Under the pieces are notes generated by a model. That model made no database searches, had not been told where the DNA came from, and saw only the letters and a list, made by a program, of their open reading frames with translations. Source: Oscillospiraceae bacterium (GTDB lineage: Bacteria; Bacillota; Clostridia; Oscillospirales; Ruminococcaceae). From it: a stretch of DNA of 21,438 nucleotides. The number at the start of each line of letters is the position of its first letter. Positions within the stretch are counted from its first letter, which is position 1. A program made the translations under genes and the position numbers. The stretch lies in contig JAEDJD010000029.1 of NCBI GenBank assembly GCA_016296505.1, positions 1 through 21,438 of the forward strand, in the 5' to 3' direction. Below are positions 14,300 to 21,413 of this stretch, one piece after another.

Positions 14300-16192
14300 G
14301 TGAAGCACACAAAAAAAGTTGCTGCTGCTCTGCTGAGCGGCGTGTTGGCACTGCAGGGAGCTCCATTCCTCAATCCCAGTGCCGCGGAGGGCGATCTGTA
14401 CGTAACCGATTTTGAGGATGGAAATGTCGAAGCGTTTTCCAAGCGCGGCGATGAGGATACATCCGTCATTGCATCCTGCACAGAGGATGCGCACGGCGGA
14501 TCAACCTGTATGTCCATCACGGGACGTTCCCAGGGTTGGAACGGACCATCCATTTCACTTGAAAGCCTCGGCTGCGAACCCGGCGTGCAGTATCTTGCAT
14601 CCGCTTGGGTGAAAATGAAATGGTATAATACCGTTCGTCTGAGTATGCAGTATACGGACGAGGACGGCCAACCGCATTACGATAATCTGGCAAGCATACA
14701 GAGCGATGGTAAATGGGTACAGATTCCTGAAACCAAATTCAGCTTCACAAAAAATATGAAGGATGTTTCCATTTATATCGAGGGCAGCGATGACGCCGAT
14801 ATGTGGCTGGATGACTTTTCACTGACTGCTGCGCCTGTGTATAAAATTCAGGATGATATCCCAGGACTGAAAGACGTATATCACGATTACTTCAAGATCG
14901 GCGGCGCTGTCACGGCAAAGGAGCTGTCTCCGAGTTCGACGCAGGATCTGATCCTCAAGCACTATAATTCCCTTACGCTCGGCAATGAACTGAAGCCCGA
15001 AAATTTGCTTGATCAGACTGCCACGCTTGCATATTATGAGGAAACCGGCGATAATACAGTACCAATGGTAAAGCTGAACGGCGCTGCAAAAATCATTCTG
15101 GATTTCTGCCGCGATCATGATATCCCTGTACGCGGTCACGTTCTCGTTTGGCACAGCCAGACGCCTTACTGGTTCTTTACAGATGATTTTACCCCAGAAG
15201 GTACACTTGTCGATAAGGATACCATGCTCAAGCGTATGGAAAACTACATCAAGGGCGTATTTGAAGTATTAGAAGCTGAATATCCCGATGTTGATTTCTA
15301 TGCATGGGACGTTGTCAATGAAGCTTGGGAAGATGGCGGTCAGCCTCGTCAAAAAGGTAAGTACGAGGATAACAACGGTTCCTCCGCATGGGTTGCAGTA
15401 TTCGGCGACAACTCCTTTATTGAGCCGGCATTCGAGTATGCAAGAAAATATGCACCGAAGGAAACAAAGCTCTATTACAACGACTACAACGAGTATATGC
15501 AGGGCAAGCAGGAAGCGATTATCAAAATGGCGACTTCCCTGAAAGAAAAAGGTCTGATCGACGGCATTGGCTTGCAGTCGCACCTGAATGTCACCAACAA
15601 CGGCACAACCGATCCGTTCCCGTCTGTTCAGATGTATGAAGCAGCACTGAAAAAATATGCAGAGCTTGGTCTGGATCTTCAGGTCACCGAGCTTGACGCA
15701 ACCTATACCGCAACTGTCGCAAACGGCGAAAAATTGCAGGCAGAATATTACAGCGGCATCATGGATGCAATCGTAAAATATAAGGATAGCATTTCCGCTG
15801 TTGTATTCTGGGGTACAACCGATGATCAGAGCTGGCGTAAAGAGAATTTCCCGCTGCTGTTCGATGAGAAATATCAGGCAAAGCCTTGCTTTGATTCAAT
15901 CATCGACGGCATCACCTACACAACAACAGCTTCCACTTCTACCACTTCCAAAACAACTACCTCCTCAACAAGCTCTGAAACTACGCCATCTACTGGACTG
16001 CGCGGCGATGTAAACTGCGACAACAGCGTCGATGTATCGGACGCAGTACTGTTGGCACGTTTCGTTGCTGAAGACAAAACCGCTGTGATCACCGAATCTG
16101 GTAAGGAAAATGCGGATGCAAATAACAAGGACGGTTTGACCAGTGACGACGTTGTTACAATTCTGCGTATAATCGCAAAGCTTGAAAAATAA
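14300..16192 (+). CDS. Secreted endo-1,4-beta-xylanase, CBM22-GH10-dockerin
   Basis: This 630-residue secreted enzyme cuts the xylan backbone. In order: signal peptide (about 1-29, KKVAAALLSGVLALQG core); a CBM22-type xylan-binding module (about 34-175: FEDGNVEAF, GRSQGWNGPS, MWLDDFS); a GH10 domain (about 178-545) with ELKPEN, HVLVWHSQTPYWF, acid/base E341 in WDVVNEAW and nucleophile E464 in QVTELD; a Thr/Ser linker; and a type I dockerin (about 567-630) with calcium loops DVNCDNSVDVSD and DANNKDGLTSDD. The dockerin implies docking to a cohesin scaffold. The GTG at 14300 is chosen because AGGAGGGG stands 7 nt before it and the signal peptide then begins at residue 1; a longer frame from 14234 starts inside the promoter. 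It is monocistronic. Confidence 0.95.
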   Translation: MKHTKKVAAALLSGVLALQGAPFLNPSAAEGDLYVTDFEDGNVEAFSKRGDEDTSVIASCTEDAHGGSTCMSITGRSQGWNGPSISLESLGCEPGVQYLASAWVKMKWYNTVRLSMQYTDEDGQPHYDNLASIQSDGKWVQIPETKFSFTKNMKDVSIYIEGSDDADMWLDDFSLTAAPVYKIQDDIPGLKDVYHDYFKIGGAVTAKELSPSSTQDLILKHYNSLTLGNELKPENLLDQTATLAYYEETGDNTVPMVKLNGAAKIILDFCRDHDIPVRGHVLVWHSQTPYWFFTDDFTPEGTLVDKDTMLKRMENYIKGVFEVLEAEYPDVDFYAWDVVNEAWEDGGQPRQKGKYEDNNGSSAWVAVFGDNSFIEPAFEYARKYAPKETKLYYNDYNEYMQGKQEAIIKMATSLKEKGLIDGIGLQSHLNVTNNGTTDPFPSVQMYEAALKKYAELGLDLQVTELDATYTATVANGEKLQAEYYSGIMDAIVKYKDSISAVVFWGTTDDQSWRKENFPLLFDEKYQAKPCFDSIIDGITYTTTASTSTTSKTTTSSTSSETTPSTGLRGDVNCDNSVDVSDAVLLARFVAEDKTAVITESGKENADANNKDGLTSDDVVTILRIIAKLEK

Positions 16193-16204
16193 ACAAGCAT
16201 ACAA

Positions 16205-16240
16205 ACAGCCCGAAAGCATCATCATGTGCTTTCGGGCTGT
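16205..16240. terminator. Bidirectional terminator, xylanase/tatD
   Basis: A perfect 14-bp stem (16205-16218 with 16227-16240, ACAGCCCGAAAGCA/TGCTTTCGGGCTGT) has an 8-nt loop. It is followed by ATTTGTC on the plus strand and by TTGTATG on the minus strand, so it can serve both converging genes. Confidence 0.85.
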
Positions 16241-16254
16241 ATTTGTCAATCAAG

Positions 16255-17037
16255 TCATTTTTCTATTATATGGAACAGCCGCGCGGCATTATCTGCTGTG
16301 ATTCGGCACATTTCAGCAAGCGGTATCCCCTTTTCACGCCCCATAACAGCAGCTGTCTCTATCAGCATCGTACTGTCGCAGCGCTGTCCGCGGAAGGGAA
16401 CAGGCGCCATATAAGGACAGTCCGTTTCAATCAGCAGACGTTCCGGCGGTATACTGCGCAGTGCTTCCAACGGCTTGCGCGCGTTCTTAAATGTAATGAC
16501 GCCAGTAAAACCGATATGCAGTCCCATTTGCAGAACTTTCTGCGCTGTTTCCGCAGAACCCGGAAAACAGTGCATCACGCCATCTAACGGCGCAAATTCC
16601 GATAAAATCGACAGCATATCTCCGATTGCGTCCCTACAGTGCAGAATCACTGGTAAATGCAGCTCCTTTGCAAGCGTAAGCTGTTCCCGAAAAATACGCT
16701 CCTGCGTTATCTTGTCATATCCCTCAAAATGGTAATCCAGCCCGATCTCTCCAATCGCCTTAACGCAGGGATTTGCTGCAAGCTTGCGCAGCGTATCCAT
16801 ATAATCCACGGGCGGCAGCGAACATTCCGGATGAATACCAACCGCGGTTACGATCAATGCCGGAAATTGTTCTGCAAGCGCGATCGCGGCAGCAGAATCT
16901 GAAAGATCTGTACCGCAAACCATACAGCCGATCACGCCTTTCTGCGGAAAACTGCTGAGCAATTCCCTGCGATCAAAATCAAAAGCCGAATCCGTATAGT
17001 GCGAGTGACTGTCGAATATAGCCAACTCAGAATCCAT
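16255..17037 (-). CDS. tatD: TatD-family metal-dependent deoxyribonuclease
   Basis: This 260-residue TIM-barrel hydrolase belongs to the TatD/YcfH family of metal-dependent DNases. The metal ligands are visible in order: H11 and H13 in FDSHSHY, the glutamate of IGEIGLDYH, the histidines of VILHCRDA and VMHCFPGS, and the aspartate of LIETDCPY. The length is normal for the family. The start at 17037 is chosen because AAAGGAG precedes it and MDSELAIFDSHSH is the usual short lead; an in-frame ATG at 17097 has no binding site. Family members act as 3'-5' exonucleases or in quality control of DNA; the exact role here is unknown. It stands alone, and I see no clear promoter. Confidence 0.92.
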   Translation of the reverse strand: MDSELAIFDSHSHYTDSAFDFDRRELLSSFPQKGVIGCMVCGTDLSDSAAAIALAEQFPALIVTAVGIHPECSLPPVDYMDTLRKLAANPCVKAIGEIGLDYHFEGYDKITQERIFREQLTLAKELHLPVILHCRDAIGDMLSILSEFAPLDGVMHCFPGSAETAQKVLQMGLHIGFTGVITFKNARKPLEALRSIPPERLLIETDCPYMAPVPFRGQRCDSTMLIETAAVMGREKGIPLAEMCRITADNAARLFHIIEK

Positions 17038-17096
17038 TACATAACACTCCTTTGACAAGTTCACAAGTTGTTCACGAAAAATTGAAAAAAAATGCA

Positions 17097-17124
17097 TTCA
17101 CTTCTGCAAGTATTGTGCTATACT
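17097..17124 (+). promoter_or_regulatory. Promoter of a candidate small RNA
   Basis: An extended -10 box TGCTATACT (17116-17124) has a partial -35 (TTCACT, 17097-17102) 16 nt before it. No gene with a start codon and binding site follows on the plus strand before the hairpin at 17174. Confidence 0.5.
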
Positions 17125-17130
17125 ATAGAT

Positions 17131-17210
17131 GTAAACATTAAACATGATAAATAATACCTCTCTACTTCTTCCCAAAACGCGGCTGACCGATCATCAGCCG
17201 CGTTTTCGCT
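17131..17210 (+). ncRNA. Candidate small RNA, about 80 nt
   Basis: Between the extended -10 box and a terminator-like hairpin lies a short transcript with no ORF of note. Its middle (17155-17173) is an unpaired pyrimidine-rich stretch ending CTTCTTCCC, which could pair with the purine-rich Shine-Dalgarno of target mRNAs. It ends in a 13-bp perfect stem (17174-17186 with 17194-17206, AAAACGCGGCTGA/TCAGCCGCGTTTT). The T run is only the TTTT of the stem plus CG. No known family is recognised. The alternative is that the hairpin is simply a terminator in either direction. Confidence 0.4.
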
Positions 17211-17316
17211 GCATATATACTCTTTTTATGTTTATACAATGTCATTTCAATCTTCGTTGATTCGCGTCATAATTATAACATAATTTTCCGGAAAACACAA
17301 GCAATTCTTTTAGACG

Positions 17317-17523
17317 TCAATTCGCATCACTGCATCTGCCTAATTGCACTATCGCGCGTACAGATACAATGCACTTCAATTCTGTCTGGAACGGCGAAAA
17401 CATCGTTGTGCAAGTTTCAGCAGATATGGAAATCGTTCTGGATGGACGTTCGACGCTGTCATAGTATAGCAACGTGCGAACACTGATTCCTGTCAGCTTA
17501 CTGACCTCTCTGACGGTTTTCAT
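17317..17523 (-). pseudogene. Truncated MerR-family regulator
   Basis: The first 23 residues, MKTVREVSKLTGISVRTLLY plus YDS, are a classic MerR-type helix-turn-helix start, normally continuing into ...YYDxIGLLxP. After that the frame (68 residues in all) leaves the family completely: no wing, no second helix-turn-helix part, no coiled coil. It is therefore a remnant truncated at about 17455. It keeps a strong Shine-Dalgarno (GAGGGGGA) and an intact MerR-type promoter upstream. On the opposite strand the foreign part is also open (17369-17464, ending IVLDGRSTLS then stop), so the sequence after the break may be the tail of another lost gene. Relatives of the TipAL type usually bind drugs and regulate efflux; the target is gone or elsewhere. 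Confidence 0.6.
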
Positions 17524-17545
17524 AAGATCCCCCTCGCGTATCTTT

Positions 17546-17576
17546 CGTATACACGATCACGCTGCGTCAGAGTCAA
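17546..17576 (-). promoter_or_regulatory. MerR-type promoter/operator with 19-bp spacer
   Basis: On the minus strand TTGACT (17576-17571) and TATACG (17551-17546) are 19 nt apart, the over-long spacing typical of promoters activated by MerR-family proteins. The spacer contains CTGACGCAGCGTGA, a dyad-like element of the kind recognised by TipAL-type regulators. It directly precedes the truncated regulator, as expected for autoregulation. Confidence 0.6.
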
Positions 17577-17654
17577 TCGCTTCTTGTATTTGTGAAAACT
17601 CACGAAACCCAATGCCGTTTTTTGCACTTATTATGAGAATAATTGCCATTGTAC

Positions 17655-17683
17655 TTGACATTATGCACGGAAACGTGTAGAAT
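17655..17683 (+). promoter_or_regulatory. Promoter of the dockerin amidase gene
   Basis: TTGACA (17655-17660) and TAGAAT (17678-17683) are 17 nt apart. Transcription would start near 17690, leaving a short leader of about 47 nt. Confidence 0.85.
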
Positions 17684-17736
17684 AAAAGTATAATTATAGA
17701 CCATACATTCATCTTTATGTAAAGGAGGTTTCTATC

Positions 17737-18477
17737 ATGAAGCGGTTGGCATCCTTTGGCAGTGTGCTTTGGGCGTTTATATTTCTGCTTTCAACATTAT
17801 CCATACAGCAGGCAAATGCTGTAGATTTGTCCGAGGAAGCTGTGCGAGCTGCTATGCTGGCGTTTGAAAGGCAATATCCAGAGGGTACGCCTTTTGATAA
17901 CAGCAATTCTTATACATGGCATGGTGGAATCTATCAAGTCGGAACAGGCTGCACTGCCTTTGCGTTCATGTTGAGCGACGCCGCATTCGGTTCACTGCCT
18001 GCTCGAAAGTATTATGACTATACGCAAATTCGAGTTGGAGATATTCTTCGCCTGAACAACGATGAGCACTGCGTCATTGTTCTCTCTGTCAATCCAGACA
18101 AGCTCATTGTTGCTGAGGGGAACTTTAACGGCAAGATTCATTGGCGCCGTGAAATGCCGATATCAACATTCCAAAGCAGTAAAATCACCTATGCTTTAAC
18201 GCGTTATCCGGAGAATACACTGCCTGCATCAAAAAAAGGTGACGCAAACAGTGATACTGACATTTCCACTGACGACGCACAGATTGTATTGCAGACATAT
18301 ACCCGAACACTTTCCGGCTTGCCATCCACGCTGACGGAAATACAGTCCCGAAATGCCGATGTCGACGAAAACGGGGACGTGAATATCCTCGACGCACAAT
18401 ACATCCTGATTTACTATTCAGAAAACATTCTTGCCGAACGCCCGTGCTCTTGGGAGCAAATCATTTCCAAATCTTAA
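17737..18477 (+). CDS. Secreted cysteine amidase/peptidase-like protein with dockerin
   Basis: This 246-residue exported protein has three parts. A signal peptide ends near residue 28 (QQANA). A domain of about 120 residues resembles CHAP/NlpC-P60-like papain-fold amidases: C72 in GCTAFAFMLSDAAFG, H111 in NNDEHCVIVL and a polar residue around E127-N129 in VAEGNFNGKIHW could form a Cys-His-Asn/Glu site. A type I dockerin (about 168-232) carries calcium loops DANSDTDISTDD and DVDENGDVNILD. Such domains cut peptidoglycan or peptides, so the substrate here is probably cell wall or protein rather than plant polysaccharide. That is inference; the dockerin would place it on a cohesin scaffold. AAAGGAGG precedes the start. 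It has its own promoter and terminator. Confidence 0.8.
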   Translation: MKRLASFGSVLWAFIFLLSTLSIQQANAVDLSEEAVRAAMLAFERQYPEGTPFDNSNSYTWHGGIYQVGTGCTAFAFMLSDAAFGSLPARKYYDYTQIRVGDILRLNNDEHCVIVLSVNPDKLIVAEGNFNGKIHWRREMPISTFQSSKITYALTRYPENTLPASKKGDANSDTDISTDDAQIVLQTYTRTLSGLPSTLTEIQSRNADVDENGDVNILDAQYILIYYSENILAERPCSWEQIISKS

Positions 18478-18485
18478 CAGACGCA

Positions 18486-18552
18486 TAAAATCCCTTTCGA
18501 GTTCACACACAGACTTACTGAATGTGTGTCAGCTCGAAAGGGATGATTTTAT
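18486..18552. terminator. Bidirectional terminator, dockerin amidase/trhA
   Basis: A long stem pairs ATCCCTTTCGAG (18490-18501) with CTCGAAAGGGAT (18533-18544), with inner CACACA/TGTGTG pairing. It is followed by GATTTTAT on the plus strand and by TTTTATG on the minus strand. It lies between the two converging genes. Confidence 0.85.
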
Positions 18553-18599
18553 CTATACGATGCTATCGTGAGTTTAGTCGCAATTTCAAGCATTGCAGA

Positions 18600-19280
18600 T
18601 TATAATACGCACAGCAAAATTGCGATTGCCTGCAGAAAGCTGCCTGCATTGACAAACAAATGAAAAACACTGTGAATATATCTATGCTTTTTTCCAAGTC
18701 CATATATTACCGCACCAACTGTATAGCAGATGCCGCCTGCAAGCAGCCAGATAAAGCCGTCCGTTCCGAGAATCTGAATTGTCGGCTTAATAACTGCGAT
18801 AATCGCCCATCCCATCGTCAGATAACAGACCATACTAAAGGTCTTATATTTTTTCAGATCAATCGCCGTAAAAATCGTTCCGATCACAGCACAGACCCAT
18901 TCGATCCCAAGTACAGTCCATGCCGCAACAGGCAATATTTTCCGCATTCCGACTAAGAGTATTGGCGTATACGTTCCGGCGATCATAAAATAAATCGTAC
19001 AGTGATCAACCACCTGCATCACCCGTTTTCCTATGCCATCTGGCAATCCGTGATACACACTGGAGATTACAAAAACTGCACAAGTCAGAAAACCATAGAT
19101 ACTGCCGCTTGTAATCGCCCACGCATCCTGATGCTTTGCGCCGATCAGAACGCTGCCGATCAGAATCAACAACGCGACAGCGCCGCCTACAATATGCGTA
19201 ATCATGTTCATCATTTCTTCGCCGCGCGTATAATCAGGCAGCTGCCGTTCACGCAACGGAATTCTTTTTGTTATGGTCAT
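18600..19280 (-). CDS. trhA: Hemolysin III / TrhA-type 7-TM membrane protein
   Basis: This 226-residue protein has seven hydrophobic segments and the markers of the hemolysin III/YqfA family, part of the PAQR-like superfamily: the acidic EEMMNMITHIVGG near residues 21-33, SSVYHG at the end of a helix, DHCTIYFMIAGTYTP, and the C-terminal HSVFHLFV. The conserved His and Asp residues probably bind a metal within the membrane. Bacillus relatives were named for haemolysis in a heterologous host, and E. coli TrhA affects membrane energetics and fluidity. Haemolysis should not be assumed here. AAGGGAG precedes the start. It has its own promoter and shares a terminator with the dockerin gene. Confidence 0.9.
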   Translation of the reverse strand: MTITKRIPLRERQLPDYTRGEEMMNMITHIVGGAVALLILIGSVLIGAKHQDAWAITSGSIYGFLTCAVFVISSVYHGLPDGIGKRVMQVVDHCTIYFMIAGTYTPILLVGMRKILPVAAWTVLGIEWVCAVIGTIFTAIDLKKYKTFSMVCYLTMGWAIIAVIKPTIQILGTDGFIWLLAGGICYTVGAVIYGLGKKHRYIHSVFHLFVNAGSFLQAIAILLCVL

Positions 19281-19303
19281 GTAAATCGCTCCCTTCTGCT
19301 TCT

Positions 19304-19332
19304 ATGATATCCCATCCTAGCTAAAAAATCAA
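19304..19332 (-). promoter_or_regulatory. Promoter of trhA
   Basis: On the minus strand TTGATT (19332-19327) and TATCAT (19309-19304) are 17 nt apart, close to the start codon at 19280, so the leader is only about 18 nt. Confidence 0.75.
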
Positions 19333-19464
19333 CCTACCATCCGCAGAATCAGGACGCTTTCTGTTTTTCTCACTCTACCAGCGAAAAGCTCGTATCTACG
19401 TATATTCTACAAACAGTTGAATTGCAGTTTCAAGCGGTAGAATCCTGCGTCTACCATAATACAG

Positions 19465-19506
19465 AAAAAAACAGCGCCTACCGCTACAAAGGAGCGATAA
19501 GCGCTG
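19465..19506 (-). terminator. Terminator of the LRR protein gene
   Basis: On the minus strand a 14-bp stem with three G-U pairs (19506-19493 with 19485-19472, CAGCGCTTATCGCT/AGCGGTAGGCGCTG) and a 7-nt loop is followed by TTTTTTTC. It lies just past the stop codon. Confidence 0.9.
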
Positions 19507-19524
19507 CGCAGTTTATTGAGAAAT

Positions 19525-21144
19525 TTATCTGAGACCAAGCTCTATTGCTAGATCATCATATTTCTGGAACTCGTCGCCGTAATAATCATTCTTCCACATA
19601 TCCATCATTTGCTCATAACGCGCATTGCCCCAACGCCAACCTTGATCGACAGAGCCAGAACCAGCTAGAACAATTTTCGCATCTGGATACGTTTCTTGAA
19701 GCAGTGCGACGCTATTCCAGCCGCAATAGGTAGATTCCATCCAGACTCGCTGCATCATCGGTGAATGAAGCAGCGGCGAAATATCTCCAATGGGATTGTA
19801 ACTGATATTAACATCGACCAACTCGTGCAGATCTGCAAGCGGTGATAGATCGGAGATACGATTGAGGAACAATTCGAGATAATGCAAATGCTTGAGATTT
19901 TTCAATGGCGAAATATCCCATATTTGATTATCAGCAAGAATCAACAGTCTCAATTCCGGCAGCCATTCACAGATCCCTGAAATATCCGAAATAGCCTGAT
20001 GCCCCAAATCCAAAGCAAGCAGTTCCGGACAATATTTCAGTACGTGAAGATTGTTTGAATACATACGCGGATAATCATAATGAATAATCAGAACAGAGAA
20101 CGCAACAGCGTCTGTACGTAGAGACCAACGCGATCCGAGATAAACACGCCAAACGACCTTAGCCGTCCGGATTTCGGTGCGAAACTTTGCCAATGTCTCG
20201 TTACCCAAACCGCAATTACACATATTCACAATTTCGAGATCAGGAAACTGTGCAATCACACGCTTCAGCTCCGGAAGATCATCTTCAGTCAAGCGTTTGC
20301 CGCTGATATCAAATTCCGTCAGCGAGGAGTCGTACTCTTCGCCATCATAAAATACAGTCCACCCAAAAGAAATTTCCGGGAAAGCTGTGGTTAACGAAAT
20401 ACGTTCATCATCGGTCAACTGCTGACCATGCAGATCTACAGTTCTGAGCTGTGGAAAGAGCGCAATTTGATCAAAGATCGACGCATCAAGCTCCACATCT
20501 CGCAGATCCAAAGACTCAGCATTTGCCAGAACTTGCTTCCCGTAAACATCATAGGTTCCAATCACTTCAAATGAAACATCAGGATACGCCGCTACAAGCT
20601 TTTCTTTTTCTGTAATCGGTATGGTTTCATTCCCGAAGACTACTGTTTTCAGTTCAGATAGATAGTCCAACTTTCGCATAAACGCTCGAAAATCAGTAAT
20701 GCCGTGCTCGGAAACGTCCAGCGTCGTAATATCCGTGCGATAGGTTTCATTTTCAATTAAAACAACGGTCTGGTAAACAAGCTCTGTATTGGGAAATGCT
20801 TGCCGCAAAGCAAACGATTGCTCTGCCTCAACAGGAAAGCTTCCGAGATCTGCTTTTTTCAAATTTTTGAATCGACGAAGATGGTTTTTCAAAGATTCCA
20901 AATCAGGAATTTCTCGTCCATTGAATGAAATTTCTTCAGCAAAGAGGTCTGTTTGCCGACCAAACACCTCAAAATGCGTCCGATTGTAGCCCCAAACACA
21001 ACCGCCTACAATTAACAAAAAAACGACAGAGAGGATTGCCCAAAACCACAACCGTTTGACGAGATCCTTTTCGTTCATTTGATCCAACTTATTTTCCTGT
21101 TGTTCCGGCGCGACAGGCGGCATCGGATTATTTTGTACTACCAT
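19525..21144 (-). CDS. Membrane-anchored leucine-rich-repeat protein
   Basis: This 539-residue protein has one membrane segment (about 32-52) after a short cytosolic N terminus, with the rest outside. Residues about 60-345 hold four degenerate modules of about 70 residues, each beginning with a motif like A(F/Y)PxxxF (AFP at 116, AYP at 186, AFP at 254, TAKVVW at 327). Residues about 365-460 hold four or five internalin-like 22-residue leucine-rich repeats (SLxxLxxLxLxxNxIxDISPL type; for example LRLLILADNQIWDISPL). The C-terminal 60 residues contain GWRWGNARYEQMMDMW, a cap I have seen on other clostridial repeat proteins. Function is unknown; such surface proteins often bind other proteins. 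GGAGCTG precedes the start. No clear promoter lies between it and the tRNA terminator. Confidence 0.85.
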   Translation of the reverse strand: MVVQNNPMPPVAPEQQENKLDQMNEKDLVKRLWFWAILSVVFLLIVGGCVWGYNRTHFEVFGRQTDLFAEEISFNGREIPDLESLKNHLRRFKNLKKADLGSFPVEAEQSFALRQAFPNTELVYQTVVLIENETYRTDITTLDVSEHGITDFRAFMRKLDYLSELKTVVFGNETIPITEKEKLVAAYPDVSFEVIGTYDVYGKQVLANAESLDLRDVELDASIFDQIALFPQLRTVDLHGQQLTDDERISLTTAFPEISFGWTVFYDGEEYDSSLTEFDISGKRLTEDDLPELKRVIAQFPDLEIVNMCNCGLGNETLAKFRTEIRTAKVVWRVYLGSRWSLRTDAVAFSVLIIHYDYPRMYSNNLHVLKYCPELLALDLGHQAISDISGICEWLPELRLLILADNQIWDISPLKNLKHLHYLELFLNRISDLSPLADLHELVDVNISYNPIGDISPLLHSPMMQRVWMESTYCGWNSVALLQETYPDAKIVLAGSGSVDQGWRWGNARYEQMMDMWKNDYYGDEFQKYDDLAIELGLR

Positions 21145-21194
21145 TTATTTCAGCTCCAGATACGCGCATTTCGTAAAATAAATTACTATATAAT

Positions 21195-21240
21195 GAAAAA
21201 GAAATAACCGAAAACCGATCGTATATGCAATCGGCTTCGG
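21195..21240 (-). terminator. Terminator after tRNA-Gln
   Basis: On the minus strand CCGAAGCCGAT (21240-21230) pairs with ATCGG and TTCGG (21219-21208), with a small internal loop, followed by TTATTTCTTTTTC. It lies 8 nt past the tRNA. Confidence 0.7.
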
Positions 21241-21247
21241 CATTGGA

Positions 21248-21319
21248 TTGGGGTAGCAGGATTTGAACCTACGAATACCAGAGTCAAAGTCTGGTGCCTT
21301 ACCGCTTGGCGATACCCCA
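21248..21319 (-). tRNA. tRNA-Gln (anticodon TTG)
   Basis: A 72-nt cloverleaf on the minus strand: acceptor TGGGGTA/TACCCCA, D arm GCCAAGCGGTAAGGC, anticodon arm CCAGA-CTTTGAC-TCTGG with anticodon TTG, variable TATTC, and T arm GTAGG-TTCGAAT-CCTGC. The discriminator base is A and CCA is not encoded. It has its own promoter and terminator. Confidence 0.95.
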
Positions 21320-21327
21320 GTCAATTT

Positions 21328-21356
21328 ATTATACCACAGAGTTCAATAAAAATCAA
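21328..21356 (-). promoter_or_regulatory. Promoter of tRNA-Gln
   Basis: On the minus strand TTGATT (21356-21351) and TATAAT (21333-21328) are 17 nt apart, 8 nt before the tRNA. It separates the tRNA from the rRNA transcript. Confidence 0.75.
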
Positions 21357-21368
21357 GAGAATTTCCTG

Positions 21369-21412
21369 ATTTTTTAAAAAATAACAAAACCCAGAGCAAA
21401 TACTCTGGGTTT
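21369..21412 (-). terminator. Terminator of the rRNA operon
   Basis: On the minus strand a 10-bp stem AAACCCAGAG/CTCTGGGTTT (21412-21403 with 21396-21387) and a 6-nt loop are followed by TGTTATTTTTT. It stands directly after the 5S rRNA end. Confidence 0.85.
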
Positions 21413-21413
21413 C

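Larger units (their letters stand above)
17207..17654. other. Intergenic stretch between candidate sRNA and dockerin gene
   Basis: Apart from the MerR relic and its operator, this stretch contains AT-rich sequence with no supported gene, RNA or repeat. Positions 17210-17316 show nothing I can name. Confidence 0.5.

Noticed and set aside
15926..16000. Thr/Ser-rich low-complexity stretch as a DNA repeat
   Set aside because: It is the ordinary linker between the GH10 and dockerin domains, with mixed codons and no exact tandem unit.
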